From assembly GCA_947095535.1 (NCBI GenBank), contig OX352772.1:110109256-110173255 (forward strand): a stretch of DNA of 64,000 nucleotides. Direction: 5' to 3'. This document shows, in pieces, positions 1 through 9,043 of the stretch. Made by a program: the position numbers and the translations under genes. The stretch's first letter is position 1, and each line of letters begins with the position of its first letter. The stretch is from Poecilobothrus nobilitatus. Its lineage: Eukaryota > Arthropoda > Insecta > Diptera > Dolichopodidae. The notes under the pieces were generated by a model. The model did not search any database. It was not told the DNA's origin and saw only the letters and a list, made by a program, of their open reading frames with translations.

Positions 1-1040
1 TTATATAGAAATATATCAGTATCTATTCAAGCTAAGTTTCTGAAATTTTGCAAATGCTGATCAAGTTTTATGGTTCTGCAAAATTTGGTTGTGGTGGTGT
101 AACGGGTTCGGGTGGCTGCCATACAACTTCTCCTTTTAAATGAAAATAACTCAGTGTCCGTCCGCACGATAACTCAAAAAATAAAGAAGGTAGGAGGCTG
201 AAATATTTTTTACGTCCCTTTTGCAAAATTATTAGTTTTGCTATTTAAATCCAGCATTTTTGGCCGCCGGGTTCGAGTAGCTGCCATACAACTTTTTTTT
301 TATATAGAAATATATCAGTATCTATTCAAGCTAAGTTTCTGAAATTTTGCAAATGCTGATCAAGTTTTATGGTTCTGCAAAATTTGGTTGTGGTGGTGTA
401 ACGGGTTCGGGTGGCTGCCATACAACTTCTCCGTTTAAATGAGAATAACTCAGTGTTTATTAAAGCTAGGAATCTGAAATTTAGTAAAGAACTGTCGAGT
501 TACATGCCAAAAACCTTTGTAAACTTTGGTTGGTTTAGAGCAGCCGGTTCAGGCTTCTTGCACCTCTTGGAACTTAATGAAGCTAGAGGTCTGAAATCTT
601 ACAAATGATAATCAAGTTTTATGGCCACAACTTCTGTAAAATTTGGTTGTGCTGGTGCAACAGGTTCGGCTAGCTGCCATACAACTTCTCCTTTTAAATG
701 AAAATAACTCAGTGTCCGTCCGCACGATAACTCAAAAAATAAAGAAGGTAGGAGGCTGAAATATTTTTTACGTCCCTTTTGCAAAATTATTAGTTTTGCT
801 ATTTAAATCCAGCATTTTTGGCCGCCGGGTTGGAGTAGCTGCCATACAACTTCTTTCTTTAAATGGAAATAACTCAGTATCTATTGAAGCTAGCTATCTG
901 AAATTTAATGAAAAAATGTCAAGTTACATTCCAAAAACTTTTGTAAAATTTGATTGGTCTAAAGCAGCCGATTCCGGTTTCTTGTATTTCTTGGAACCTA
1001 ATCAAGCTAGGCGCAATAGATTCGGGTAGCTGTCATACAA
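1..1040. repeat. Dispersed repeat family Y, with internal 299-bp tandem duplication
   Basis: A block of about 132 bases at 1-132 recurs almost unchanged at 300-432. A second block at 130-292 recurs at 692-850. Shorter units of the type 'GCTGCCATACAACTTC' plus 'AACTCAGTRTC' recur about every 150-300 bases. The same family is found in reverse orientation at 28136-28600. Short open frames inside it run through the repeat unit and resemble no protein I recognise, so I treat them as chance. Family identity is unknown. Confidence 0.75.
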
Positions 1041-1189
1041 CTCCAAAATTTACATAAATATATCTCTGTAGTTAATGTCGGCACTAAAACATCTGATTAT
1101 TTTTAAAAGATGATGAAGTTTTATAGAAACAGAATATAATATTAATTTCATACGGGTAGAGTTAACACAGTCTACTCTACTGCACTCAT

Positions 1190-1660
1190 CCTCGTTTTTT
1201 AACAATTTGAATAAACAGAGTGAAAAATTAGACACAATTTGTTTACAAAAAATCTTTAACGGAATCAGTAATATATTGAGCACAATATTATAGCGAACTG
1301 TGTTTTCAAAATATATTTTTCGCTAATACCGAAACATAGAATCGCATTCAATTATAAAATACCATAATGTACTACATTTTTTTTGAACTATCCTTTTAAG
1401 CCTATATTGAAAAATTTTCAGTTAGTTTCACTCTGTCCGTTCGTTTGTTTACAAAACTTGAACACTGTTTAATAAAGAGCAATGAAGTATTAACCATGCA
1501 TAGGTCTCTTAAAAAAGCAATATTGTAGAAAATATTTTTATGTAGCCTCACCGTTACAGATCCTACAGCACCTAGGATCTGTAACGGTGAGGCCCTTCAA
1601 ATTTTGAAAAGCTTCTTTTTAAATGCATACATCTCAAGTTCAGTTTAACATTTTTATTTT
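1190..1660. repeat. Dispersed repeat family Z, copy 1
   Basis: This stretch aligns by eye along its length with 24255-24735, for example the shared words 'TTGAATAAACAGAG', 'CACTGTTTARTAAAGAGCAATGA' (in part) and 'CTTCTTTTTAAATGCATACAT'. It carries no coding capacity. In this copy, but not the other, the segment around 1545-1593 has become a perfect hairpin. The type of element is unknown. Confidence 0.7.
1545..1593. repeat. Perfect 19-bp hairpin, 11-nt loop, inside repeat Z
   Basis: The left arm 1545-1563 (GCCTCACCGTTACAGATCC) is exactly complementary to 1575-1593, with an 11-nt loop. The sister copy at about 24640-24685 has only the left-arm type sequence followed by the ordinary continuation, with no second arm. 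The hairpin is therefore a derived local inverted duplication rather than a functional terminator. Confidence 0.85.
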
Positions 1661-1853
1661 ATTTTATTTTAATTACCAAAACAAGGTATGTACATATCAA
1701 AAAAAAAACAAAGTAGAACACACATTATAACATTAATATTGAGAAAAAATACATGGAAATATATGATTGCAATTCTTAATGACTAATTTATATGTACCAG
1801 TATTTGCCCGCTGCTCGAAAATCGAGCAAATCTAGATTAAAATACAGTTACAC

Positions 1854-1859
1854 AGTGTA
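1854..1859. repeat. Target site duplication of Polinton 1, left (AGTGTA)
   Basis: The hexamer AGTGTA directly precedes the left inverted repeat. The same hexamer directly follows the right inverted repeat at 15142-15147. Polintons are known to make 6-bp target duplications, so this fixes both element boundaries. Confidence 0.88.
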
Positions 1860-2237
1860 AGTAGGTATTGGGGCACTTTGGCATGGGAAAAAATAAGCCC
1901 ATATCGCACGACCTAGTTTTTAATAAACCATATCGCACGCCCACGCAAATTAACCTATATTTGAATGACCTTAAGTTTTAGAGAAACCGGAAGTGTTGTG
2001 ACCTGGATTCTGTTAGAAGTTGGGGTAAAACAAGTCTTTTAGAGCTCTTTGATTGTATATTATAATAGGTCAACATGAAAATAGTTAGCAAAACTATTAT
2101 ATGTAAATATTAAAGCACGTGTTATTTAATGTTGGTGAACTAGTTTTAAAGTGTATCTTTAAGGAATGCGTGTTTTTTTTTGTGTTGGTTTACTATAGGA
2201 AGAAATACAAAATAACAATTAGCATCTTCGTTTTTTT
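1860..2237. repeat. Left terminal inverted repeat of Polinton 1
   Basis: About 378 bases are the reverse complement of 14764-15141 with few mismatches. The outer end reads AGTAGGTATTGGGGCAC. The right copy reads AGTACGTATTGGGGCAC on the other strand. Polinton ends typically start with AG. The inner limit is set where the match fades into poly-T near 2237. Confidence 0.92.
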
Positions 2238-3405
2238 ATTTTTTTTTTCTACTTTAACCATTTAAAGAAGATAAAAGAAAAAAACTAATGATTATTGTCG
2301 GTGTGTCGTGTAAGATATTTTTTGTTTGTAAGAATGTTCAAAAAAAAATATGAATGAAAAGAAGACAACCAGGAAATTAAAGCTGTGGAAGTACTTAACG
2401 ACTAACATGTTGCTTAAGTGCATTGTATGTTGCATAATCTGTGAAGAATAAAAAAAGAAAAAAATTCAAGTCAGGTTAATTGTATTTGTCACCTATTTTG
2501 AAAACAAGAATATAAAAATAAAACAGATTTATTTTGTGTTCAAGAAAAAACTATGAATAAAACGAAAACACAAAAAATCAAAAATATCTAACGTGGTACA
2601 GGTATACTTCTTGTTGATGTATACTTAGCTTAAGTAATAGGCGTATATGAAAAGAATAAGAAAAAATGCTTTATAAAATTTAAAGAGAAAAATGAAAACA
2701 GAACAAAAAGGTGTGTAACTACGTTTCTTTAAAATTTTAAAACTAATTTTAAAAAAATTAAAAGAAAAAGTGCAAACTGGTTTTTTACATCTTAGATAAA
2801 GAATCAACAAAATTAATGCAATTTTGAGATGCATTTTTTTCTTTTTTTCTTGTTTTTTCTTTTTTTATGAAGTATTTAAAGAAGAGGAAATAAAAACCAT
2901 TAATTAATTGCGAGTATCACCGTATAAGATTTTATTGTTATGTAAGAATGTTGACAAAAATATGAATAACAAGAAAACAAACAGGAAATCAAAAATATCT
3001 AACATGTGGTTGAAGTAATAGGCGTGAATGGAAATAGTAAGAAAAAATGCGTTTTTATAAAATGTAAAGAGAAAAATTTAAACAAATTAAGTGTACCTAT
3101 GCGAATTTTTAAAATTAAAAGAAAAAAGTGCAAAGCTGGTTTTTAAATCTGAATCAACCTTGACCAAATTGATATTTTGAGATGAATATTTTCCTTTTCT
3201 TTTTTTGTTCTGATGAAATATTTAAAGAAGAGGAAAGAAAAAATTATTAGTATTTTTAGATTTTATTGATATGTAAGAATGTAGAACAAAAAAAAAGCTG
3301 TATTCTTATGTTGTGTTAAAAAAAAAATAAAACAAATTTATTTATATGTTTGAAATAATTTTTTATTTAAAAATATTTTACAATTTTATAGAAAACTGTG
3401 CTGTC
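2238..3405. repeat. Subterminal region of Polinton 1 with three diverged repeat units
   Basis: No gene is visible. A motif of the form 'ATTTAAAGAAGAGGAAA...GATTTTATTG-TATGTAAGAATGT' occurs three times, beginning near 2265, 2870 and 3215. Each is followed by A-rich sequence with words such as 'AACAGGAAATYAAA' and 'AAAAAATGC'. These look like diverged subterminal direct repeats, which could be binding or replication sites; that role is inference. Confidence 0.55.
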
Positions 3406-3981
3406 TTAATCTAACATTTTTTCTTTTAAAAGATACATATATACATTATAATAATTTTTAACAGCACATCTGAAATTGTTGTTTAATAAGTGTATAGGAC
3501 AATTTGATTTAAAGTTATCAATCTTTTGTAATGACGGTAAGTTTCTGCTTAAATCTTCTATTTTATCACTGTCAATGTACTTTTGAAGGAATAGTTTTTT
3601 TTGTTCTCCTTTAACATAAATTTTTAGTGTTTATATATACTCTAAATAGTGTTTTAATATACATTTTACATCTAAATATTCAACTAGACCGTTATTCCAT
3701 TTAAGTCCATTTATTTTATTTTCGCAATACTGGTTATTATATTTCATATCCGGACTAAGTTCCTCTGTGGGGTACGGTGCTTTGAAGTGATAGACAGTTG
3801 GAATTAAACTTCCTTTTTCAAGTATGGCTAATTCTTTTAGGAAATATTGCTTTTCATTTCCTTGTAAAAATTGTAGGTCAACTATGAGAACTCGTTTAAC
3901 CATGTCGACGGTTTGTGTAAGAATACACATTAGAATAAATAAATTTACATTTATATTCACTTCGGCAAAAGAGCTTTTCAT
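3406..3981 (-). pseudogene. Polinton-encoded unknown protein, divergent from the ATPase, one in-frame stop
   Basis: The frame opens with ATG at 3981 and reads to a stop at 3631-3633. Beyond that stop it continues in the same frame to a second stop at 3406, about 191 codons in all. Visible motifs are VLIVDLQFLQ near residue 33, KELAILEK near 50, then past the stop IYVKGEQKKLFLQKYI and CPIHLLNNNFRCAVKN. Continuation in frame after the stop, with these conserved-looking blocks, suggests a single gene with one nonsense change. It resembles, from memory, a hypothetical family seen in arthropod genomes; nuclease-like chemistry (VD..., KE...) is only a guess. Its start lies 17 bases from the ATPase start, so the two probably share a bidirectional promoter. 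Confidence 0.6.
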
Positions 3982-3998
3982 ATAAATATAGGTTAACA

Positions 3999-4692
3999 GT
4001 GCTATTTTTAACTAATACAACTATGCTATTTCATCCATTTACAATGATGGTAGCGGGGCCATCATGCTATGGTAAAACCACTTTTATTCATAATTTAATA
4101 AAGAATAAAAAAGAAAATATAAAACCACATATTAATAGAATTATTTGGTGTAATCCAGATAAAAATTCCAAAATATTTAAAAGATGTGGAATATAGTAAC
4201 ACTATTCCGGATTTTAATGACAATCAAGAACCTTTGTTAATTATTATCGATGATATGATGTTAAATTCCCATGATAAGTATGTATGTGATTTATTTACTA
4301 GAGGATCACACCATAGAAATTTATCTGTAATATTTGTAACACAAAATGTTTTTCACCAGAGTAAATTTTCAAGACATATTTCGCTTAACTGTAAATATCT
4401 AGTACTTTTCAAAAATCCAAGAGATAAATCGCAGATATTACCTCTAGCTCGCCAAATATATCCCAATCAAATCAAAGCATTTGAAAAAGTATACAATGAA
4501 GTGACGTCAGAACCATACGGGTATATATTAATAGATATTACTCAAGACGTTAATGATATATTTCGATTAAGAAGTGATATATTTGGAAAAGGTTTGTGTT
4601 TTTGTACAAGAGATCAATTAGAACAATTTGGCAAAGAATATGAAGCGTTTGAAGGTCAACCGTCATATATTGCACCTATTAAAAAGCTCTAA
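3999..4692 (+). pseudogene. Polinton packaging ATPase (FtsK/A32-like), frameshifted
   Basis: This encodes the genome-packaging NTPase of Polintons. The first frame (3999-4196) carries the Walker A motif GPSCYGKTT at residues 20-28 after a short hydrophobic start. The second frame (4186-4692) carries a Walker B strand LLIIIDDMM, then the sensor-like VIFVTQN and the C-terminal segment YGYILIDITQD that is typical of the family. The two pieces lie in different frames and the linker between the Walker motifs looks short, so there is a frameshift and probably a small deletion near 4185. It is followed, with overlap, by the small hydrophobic protein, as in a compact late-gene block. Confidence 0.85.
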
Positions 4693-4962
4693 ACCGAAAT
4701 TTCAGAAAGTAATTATAAAACATTGTGACGCTGAAGTAATCAAAACATTTTGTGAAATTGCTTTAAATATTTTAAAAGGTAATTGTAATCTAAGTAAAAA
4801 ATCAAAATCCAATTACGAAAGTATAAAAAGGAATTGAGATCCCTCATTTGCTGCCAAAAATCTATAAATAGTAAAAGAAAAATCATTATTCAACGTGGTG
4901 GATTTTTATCTACACTTCTTGGTGCAGTACTATCAGGGATAATCGGAAATTTTATAAAATGA
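4628..4962 (+). pseudogene. Small hydrophobic, basic Polinton protein (core protein X-like), frameshifted
   Basis: The N-terminal half reads in one frame to a TGA near 4837 (basic helix with KFQKVIIKHCDAEVIK and ALNILKGN). The C-terminal half continues in a neighbouring frame with RKIIIQRGGFL and then STLLGAVLSGIIGNFIK, a glycine-rich hydrophobic segment, ending at TGA 4960-4962. The layout of basic helix then a GGFL hydrophobic tail resembles small virion proteins encoded between ATPase and capsid in many Polintons (family knowledge, from memory). The start overlaps the ATPase end. The stop overlaps the next ATG as ATGA. One frameshift near 4830. Confidence 0.6.
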
Positions 4963-5480
4963 ATAATACAACATTTAACAAAATGATTATACTAAAACCC
5001 GAGATTTATGAGAAAATGAAACAAAATGTAGACTTTGAATTAAATGAGTTGGATAAAAATATGAAAAAAATATTGTTAAATAAATATCTAACAGACACTC
5101 AAAAATGGTATTTATACAGACAAAATCTGTTTAAAATAAGAAACAAAAATAGAGTACTTCCTAGAAATAAAGAGGAGAAAGTAAAAATTACGGAAACAAA
5201 AGGTACTCAAACTCGTGCAAAACCAATGTATATAGATGCGGAAGCTCAATCGCATTTTCCTGAATATAAGAATGTAGGAATACAAGTTGTTCCTGAAAAA
5301 GAAGAAGTATATGAAAAAGAAGCTGATGACGAAGTATTTGATGATGAAATTCAGGAAAATGTTTTAACAAAAGCATTGTCAGCTGCTTCAGTTGGAGAAC
5401 GTCTTAGAAAAAGAAAATCAATTAGAAACCAAAATGTGCAAATTTTTGTGATGCGTTACAAAGCATTTGGAGTGTGGTGA
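4959..5480 (+). CDS. Polinton protein of unknown function upstream of the capsid gene
   Basis: The open frame is 173 codons and starts in the ATGA overlap with the preceding gene. The N-terminus is helical and lysine-rich (MIILKPEIYEKMKQN, then DTQKWYLYRQNLFK). The middle is Lys/Glu-rich, followed by an acidic stretch (KEADDEVFDDEI) and a basic patch (GERLRKRKS). No catalytic motif is seen. Its position between ATPase and major capsid protein suggests a virion or scaffold role, which is inference. The last dozen codons run straight into the truncated capsid gene, so the real C-terminus may be lost in the deletion that removed the capsid N-terminus. Confidence 0.6.
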   Translation: MNNTTFNKMIILKPEIYEKMKQNVDFELNELDKNMKKILLNKYLTDTQKWYLYRQNLFKIRNKNRVLPRNKEEKVKITETKGTQTRAKPMYIDAEAQSHFPEYKNVGIQVVPEKEEVYEKEADDEVFDDEIQENVLTKALSAASVGERLRKRKSIRNQNVQIFVMRYKAFGVW

Positions 5481-6334
5481 ATGGATGCTAGATAAGCCAA
5501 ATATAGCAAAAACAGATAATAGTGGTTCAAAAGAACGTCAAAAATTATACCAAAATGGCAATGTAGTGGAACTTATGGCGAAACTACATTTAGATATGTT
5601 TAACCAACCTACACTTCTCATAAACAATGTCGATGTTCGAGTTATCCTAACATTAGAAAAACCAGATTTTTACCTCTTTGCAGATGATACTGATGAATGT
5701 CAACTGAAAATCTTAGAAGCCACTTTATTTATGAGACATGTAACAATTAATCCTAGTGTGCTATTAGCACATAATGCTGTATTGGAAAAAACTAATGCCA
5801 AATACAATTACAAACGGGATTCCACAAATTAGTTCATCAATATCACTTGATAATGTTTTTATTGGACAGTTGCCAAACACAATCATTTTTTGCATGCCAG
5901 AAAATACAAGTTACTCTGGAAAAAGGTCAAAAAAGCCATACAATTTTAAACATTTTGATATTTCACAATTTGTGGTAAACGTAAATGGTGTTCAAATACC
6001 TAATTCAGTAATTGAAACCAGTTTTTCAGATGAAAATAATTGCTGTACAAGAGCATACAGTACACTTTTTTCAGGAACTGGAATTTACCATAATGATAAA
6101 GGTCATCAGATAACAAAAACCATGTTTAGTAATGGATTTTTCATTCTAGCTTTTGATTTAACTCCAGATGCATCAGGAAATGAAGTGTGTCAAGGTCTAC
6201 TAAATCAAGGTACAGTTAGAATTGAGGCAAGGCTATCAAAACCAGTTACATCTACACTGACTGCTATTGTTTATGGAGAATTTGATGCAAGTTTACAAAT
6301 TGATAAAAACCGAAATATATTCTCAAACCTATAA
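5467..6334 (+). pseudogene. Polinton major capsid protein (double jelly-roll), N-terminally deleted and frameshifted
   Basis: This belongs to the family long annotated in animals as 'F54H12.2-like', now recognised as the Polinton major capsid protein. Frame one (5467-5832) contains MFNQPTLLINNVDVRVIL. Frame two (5774-6334) contains KPYNFKHFDISQFVVNVNG, AFDLTPDASGNE and ends in VYGEFDASLQIDKNR. The shift lies near 5815. The two remnants at 60691-61905 and 54719-55917 carry an additional N-terminal block (FISLGHGDTSYTDL) that is missing here, so about 150-200 N-terminal residues have been deleted just before 5467. The protein would form the capsid shell in an active element. Confidence 0.9.
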
Positions 6335-6371
6335 ATAGCATACATAAAAGTAAATTTGAATATTTGACAAA

Positions 6372-6548
6372 ATGTCACTGTCTTGTGCACTTCTGGATGT
6401 AACGTTTTGTAGTGATGATAATAATACCTTGTTTGCGAAAGATATTTGTATAGTTGGTTTTAAAGAACCTTGTAAAAAGTTTGTAAAAGAGTTCAAGTAT
6501 AAATTTGCAACTAGGGATGGAAATTTGCACATTTTGATTTCTAATTGA
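6372..6548 (+). pseudogene. N-terminal piece of the Polinton protease gene, cut off by a LINE
   Basis: ATG at 6372, 38 bases after the capsid stop. The readable part contains NTLFAKDICIVGFKEPCKKF. The same block precedes the protease core in the second Polinton (60490-60628, minus strand). After about residue 46 the match is lost, so the final dozen codons belong to the inserted LINE. The protease core (His, Asp, Gln, Cys residues) is absent from this element. Confidence 0.65.
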
Positions 6549-8657
6549 ACAAGCTGCAAATGTTCCTTATAATGAATTTAATGATAACAATAAGTCTTCA
6601 AACCCTTTGAATGAAATAGACTATTTCACAGACTTTGAACATGTATTATTAAAATTCGGAAGTTGCAAAACAAAAACTTCGTCTGGCGTAGATGGTATAC
6701 CGAGTATTGTCTTGAAAAACTTGTTTCCAAAGCTCATATTGCAGTACACCATACTTTTTAATAATTGCCTTAATTACTCATATTTTCCAAAAAACTGGAA
6801 AAAAGCTAAAATTGTAATGATTAAAAAACCTGGAAAAGATCCAAATAATCCCAACAGCTATCGACCGATAAGCCTCATCCCAAATATTAGTAAAGTGTAC
6901 GAAGCAATTATAAATGATAAAATTATTCACGAGGTGAAAAATAAAAAAATAATTACAGACAACCAATTCGGTTTTAGACATAAACATTGCGCAACCCACG
7001 CAATAACTAAACTTATGTCTGATTTAACGTGGCATATAAATAAGCAAGAAGAGCATGCTTCATTGACTTCGAAAAAGCTTTCAACTCAGTCTGGGTAAAT
7101 GGACTTATTTATAAGCTAAAGAATTATAGCTTTCCTAGTAAATTAGTGGCTTTAATATTTGATATGATATCGGGTAATAGGTTTGTTATTTCTAACGATT
7201 CAAACATTATAAGTAGAACATTTGCTATTAAAAATGGGCTTCTGCAGGGAACAATTAATTCCCCGATATTATTTTGTATCTACATCACAGAACTTCTCGA
7301 GCTATTTCAATCTATTAAAGGCAGTAACTATGCATTAGCATTTGTTGATGATATAGTTTTTTACTCGGCAGGTGACACAATAGAACATATACAGTTCTAC
7401 TTGCAAAAAATGTTCAATTTGTCATTAGATTACTGTAAAATTTAGCAACTGAAAATCAATACTGATAAATGTGAAACAATACTTTTTCGAAACACTGTTG
7501 ATAAAGTTAATCACAATATCAGAAAAAATTGGAGGAACCTAAATATTAAAAGTAATGATAGAACTTTATTAAAACAAACCAAAATAATCAAATATTTAGG
7601 AGTGCAAGTTCACCATCATTTAAAATTTAAAGACCATGTAAAGCACATATTAAGTAAAAGTAACAAAGCCTTTATGGACGTCAGAAATTTGTTTTACGAC
7701 AAACGCATAAGTCCCAGAGTTAAAATTATTTCATATCAAGCTCTTATAAGACCAATAATGGCATATGCCATCCCTATTTGGTTTAACATAAGTGCTAGCA
7801 CAATGGAACTTATTAGAAAATTTGAGAGAAAATGCATTAGGGTCTGCATAAGTAAAACAAGAAAACCAGAATCAAACTTTCAACATTTTTATTCAAACAA
7901 AGTAATATATAAAGATGCAAACATAATAAGATTCGATAACTTTGCTTTTAAATTAATACGTAACCATTTTAATAGAACTCTACAAGTAGGTAACGGAAAA
8001 TAATCTAGTGTCAAATATTTATTACCACAATTATGAGTATATATGATACAGCATGAATACAGGATTCATTGCACCGGAATTTTTTATATACCTAGATTCA
8101 AATGGTTACATTCAAGATCAAAACCATGTTCCCTTATTATTTCATTATAATAGGCGGGCCACGTGCAAGATCATTGATTATATTCCGCGAAACGTAGATT
8201 ATTCGATGTTGAAATTTGATAGACATATACCAGGAAGGGACAAAAACATTAGTAGAAATTATTGGTGGTTAGAAAACACCTACATAGAAGATTAAAATTA
8301 TTTTTAATTATTTAGGATAACTAGGTTAGCATTTAAATTAGATTAAATTAGATATTGGGTAAATTAGATTAGATTTATAGGTTAAGATAGGTTAAGATAA
8401 GTTAAGTTTTTATTTTAAAACTCAATAGAAATAAATTTGGATTTTTAAATGAAATTTTTACAAAAAAATAATAAATAAAAGGATGTAAATTACCATGGAA
8501 CATTTAAAGATTTATTGTAATATTAAAATATAAAACCTAAAAGTAATATAATAAGAAATCAGGCCATCTTAAAATTAATTATTAAACAAAGAAGTAAACT
8601 GATATTTTAAAATTTTTTTTTTGTAAGTTATATTTATAAGATCTAACAAAAAAAAAT
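6510..8657 (+). mobile_element. 5'-truncated Jockey-like LINE inserted in Polinton 1
   Basis: The segment lies between the broken protease gene and the integrase C-terminus and ends in an A-run at about 8648-8657. It holds the reverse transcriptase of a non-LTR element but no endonuclease, which is the usual 5' truncation. The 3' untranslated part, 8296-8647, contains repeated words such as 'GGTTAAGATA' and 'AAATTAGATTA'. No target duplication is evident, and Polinton sequence normally present here is missing, so the insertion came with, or was followed by, a deletion. Confidence 0.75.
6538..8292 (+). pseudogene. LINE reverse transcriptase (Jockey-like), broken
   Basis: The frame carries the non-LTR fingers motif (SSGVDGIPSIVLKNL, then NSYRPISLIPNISKVYE), NQFGFRHKHCATHAI, a motif A region around 7060-7090 that is shifted out of frame, LLQGTINSPILFCIYI and the catalytic box FVDDIVFY (normally YADD-like). 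It then has the thumb segment KIIKYLGVQVHHHLKF and the C-terminal DVRNLFYDKR...RPIMAYAIPIWF. Frames break near 7080, 7443 (in-frame TAG), 7990 and 8040. No RNase H is seen, as usual in the Jockey clade. Confidence 0.8.
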
Positions 8658-8660
8658 TGA

Positions 8661-8963
8661 AATTTTGTAAGAATAAGTAAATATAAAGGTCACTTCGAAA
8701 AAGGCTATCAACCAAATTGGTCAACTGAAATATTTAAAATTGATAAAATCAATAATACCTATCCAGTTACATATCAATTATCAGATTATAAAAATAATCC
8801 TATTTCAGATGGTTTCTACAAAGAGGAACTCACTCTTGTTAAATATTCAAATTCTTACCTGGTAGAAAAAATTATTAAAAAACAAGGTAATAAAGTTTTT
8901 GTTAAATGGTTAGGGTTCAATGATGATCATAATACTTGGATTAATAAAAAAAATAGTATTTAA
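8661..8963 (+). pseudogene. Polinton retrovirus-like integrase, C-terminal fragment with chromodomain
   Basis: The frame is about 100 codons, open from 8661 to TAA 8961-8963. It begins with the SH3-like block FVRISKYKGHFEKGYQPNW and finishes with a chromodomain-type segment (YLVEKIIKK...VFVKWLGFNDDHNTW). This pairing is typical of Polinton integrases. The zinc-binding and DDE core domains are missing because a LINE occupies the place. It is convergent with the polymerase gene, separated by about 80 bases. The corresponding integrase of the second element (45810-46690) keeps its core. Confidence 0.85.
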
Positions 8964-9043
8964 TAAATTTGAACATATTTGATATTTATTTCAGCTATTT
9001 ATACTAAAATTTTTAAATAAAAATTTAAACATTTTATTTCTAA

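Noticed and set aside
411..1029. Short frames (65-77 codons) in repeat Y
   Set aside because: They recur with the repeat and match frames in the inverted copy near 28348-28551, but no start context, length or motif supports a protein.
1545..1593. Transcription terminator or regulatory hairpin
   Set aside because: There is no adjacent gene, and the sister repeat lacks the second arm. A mutational origin explains it better.
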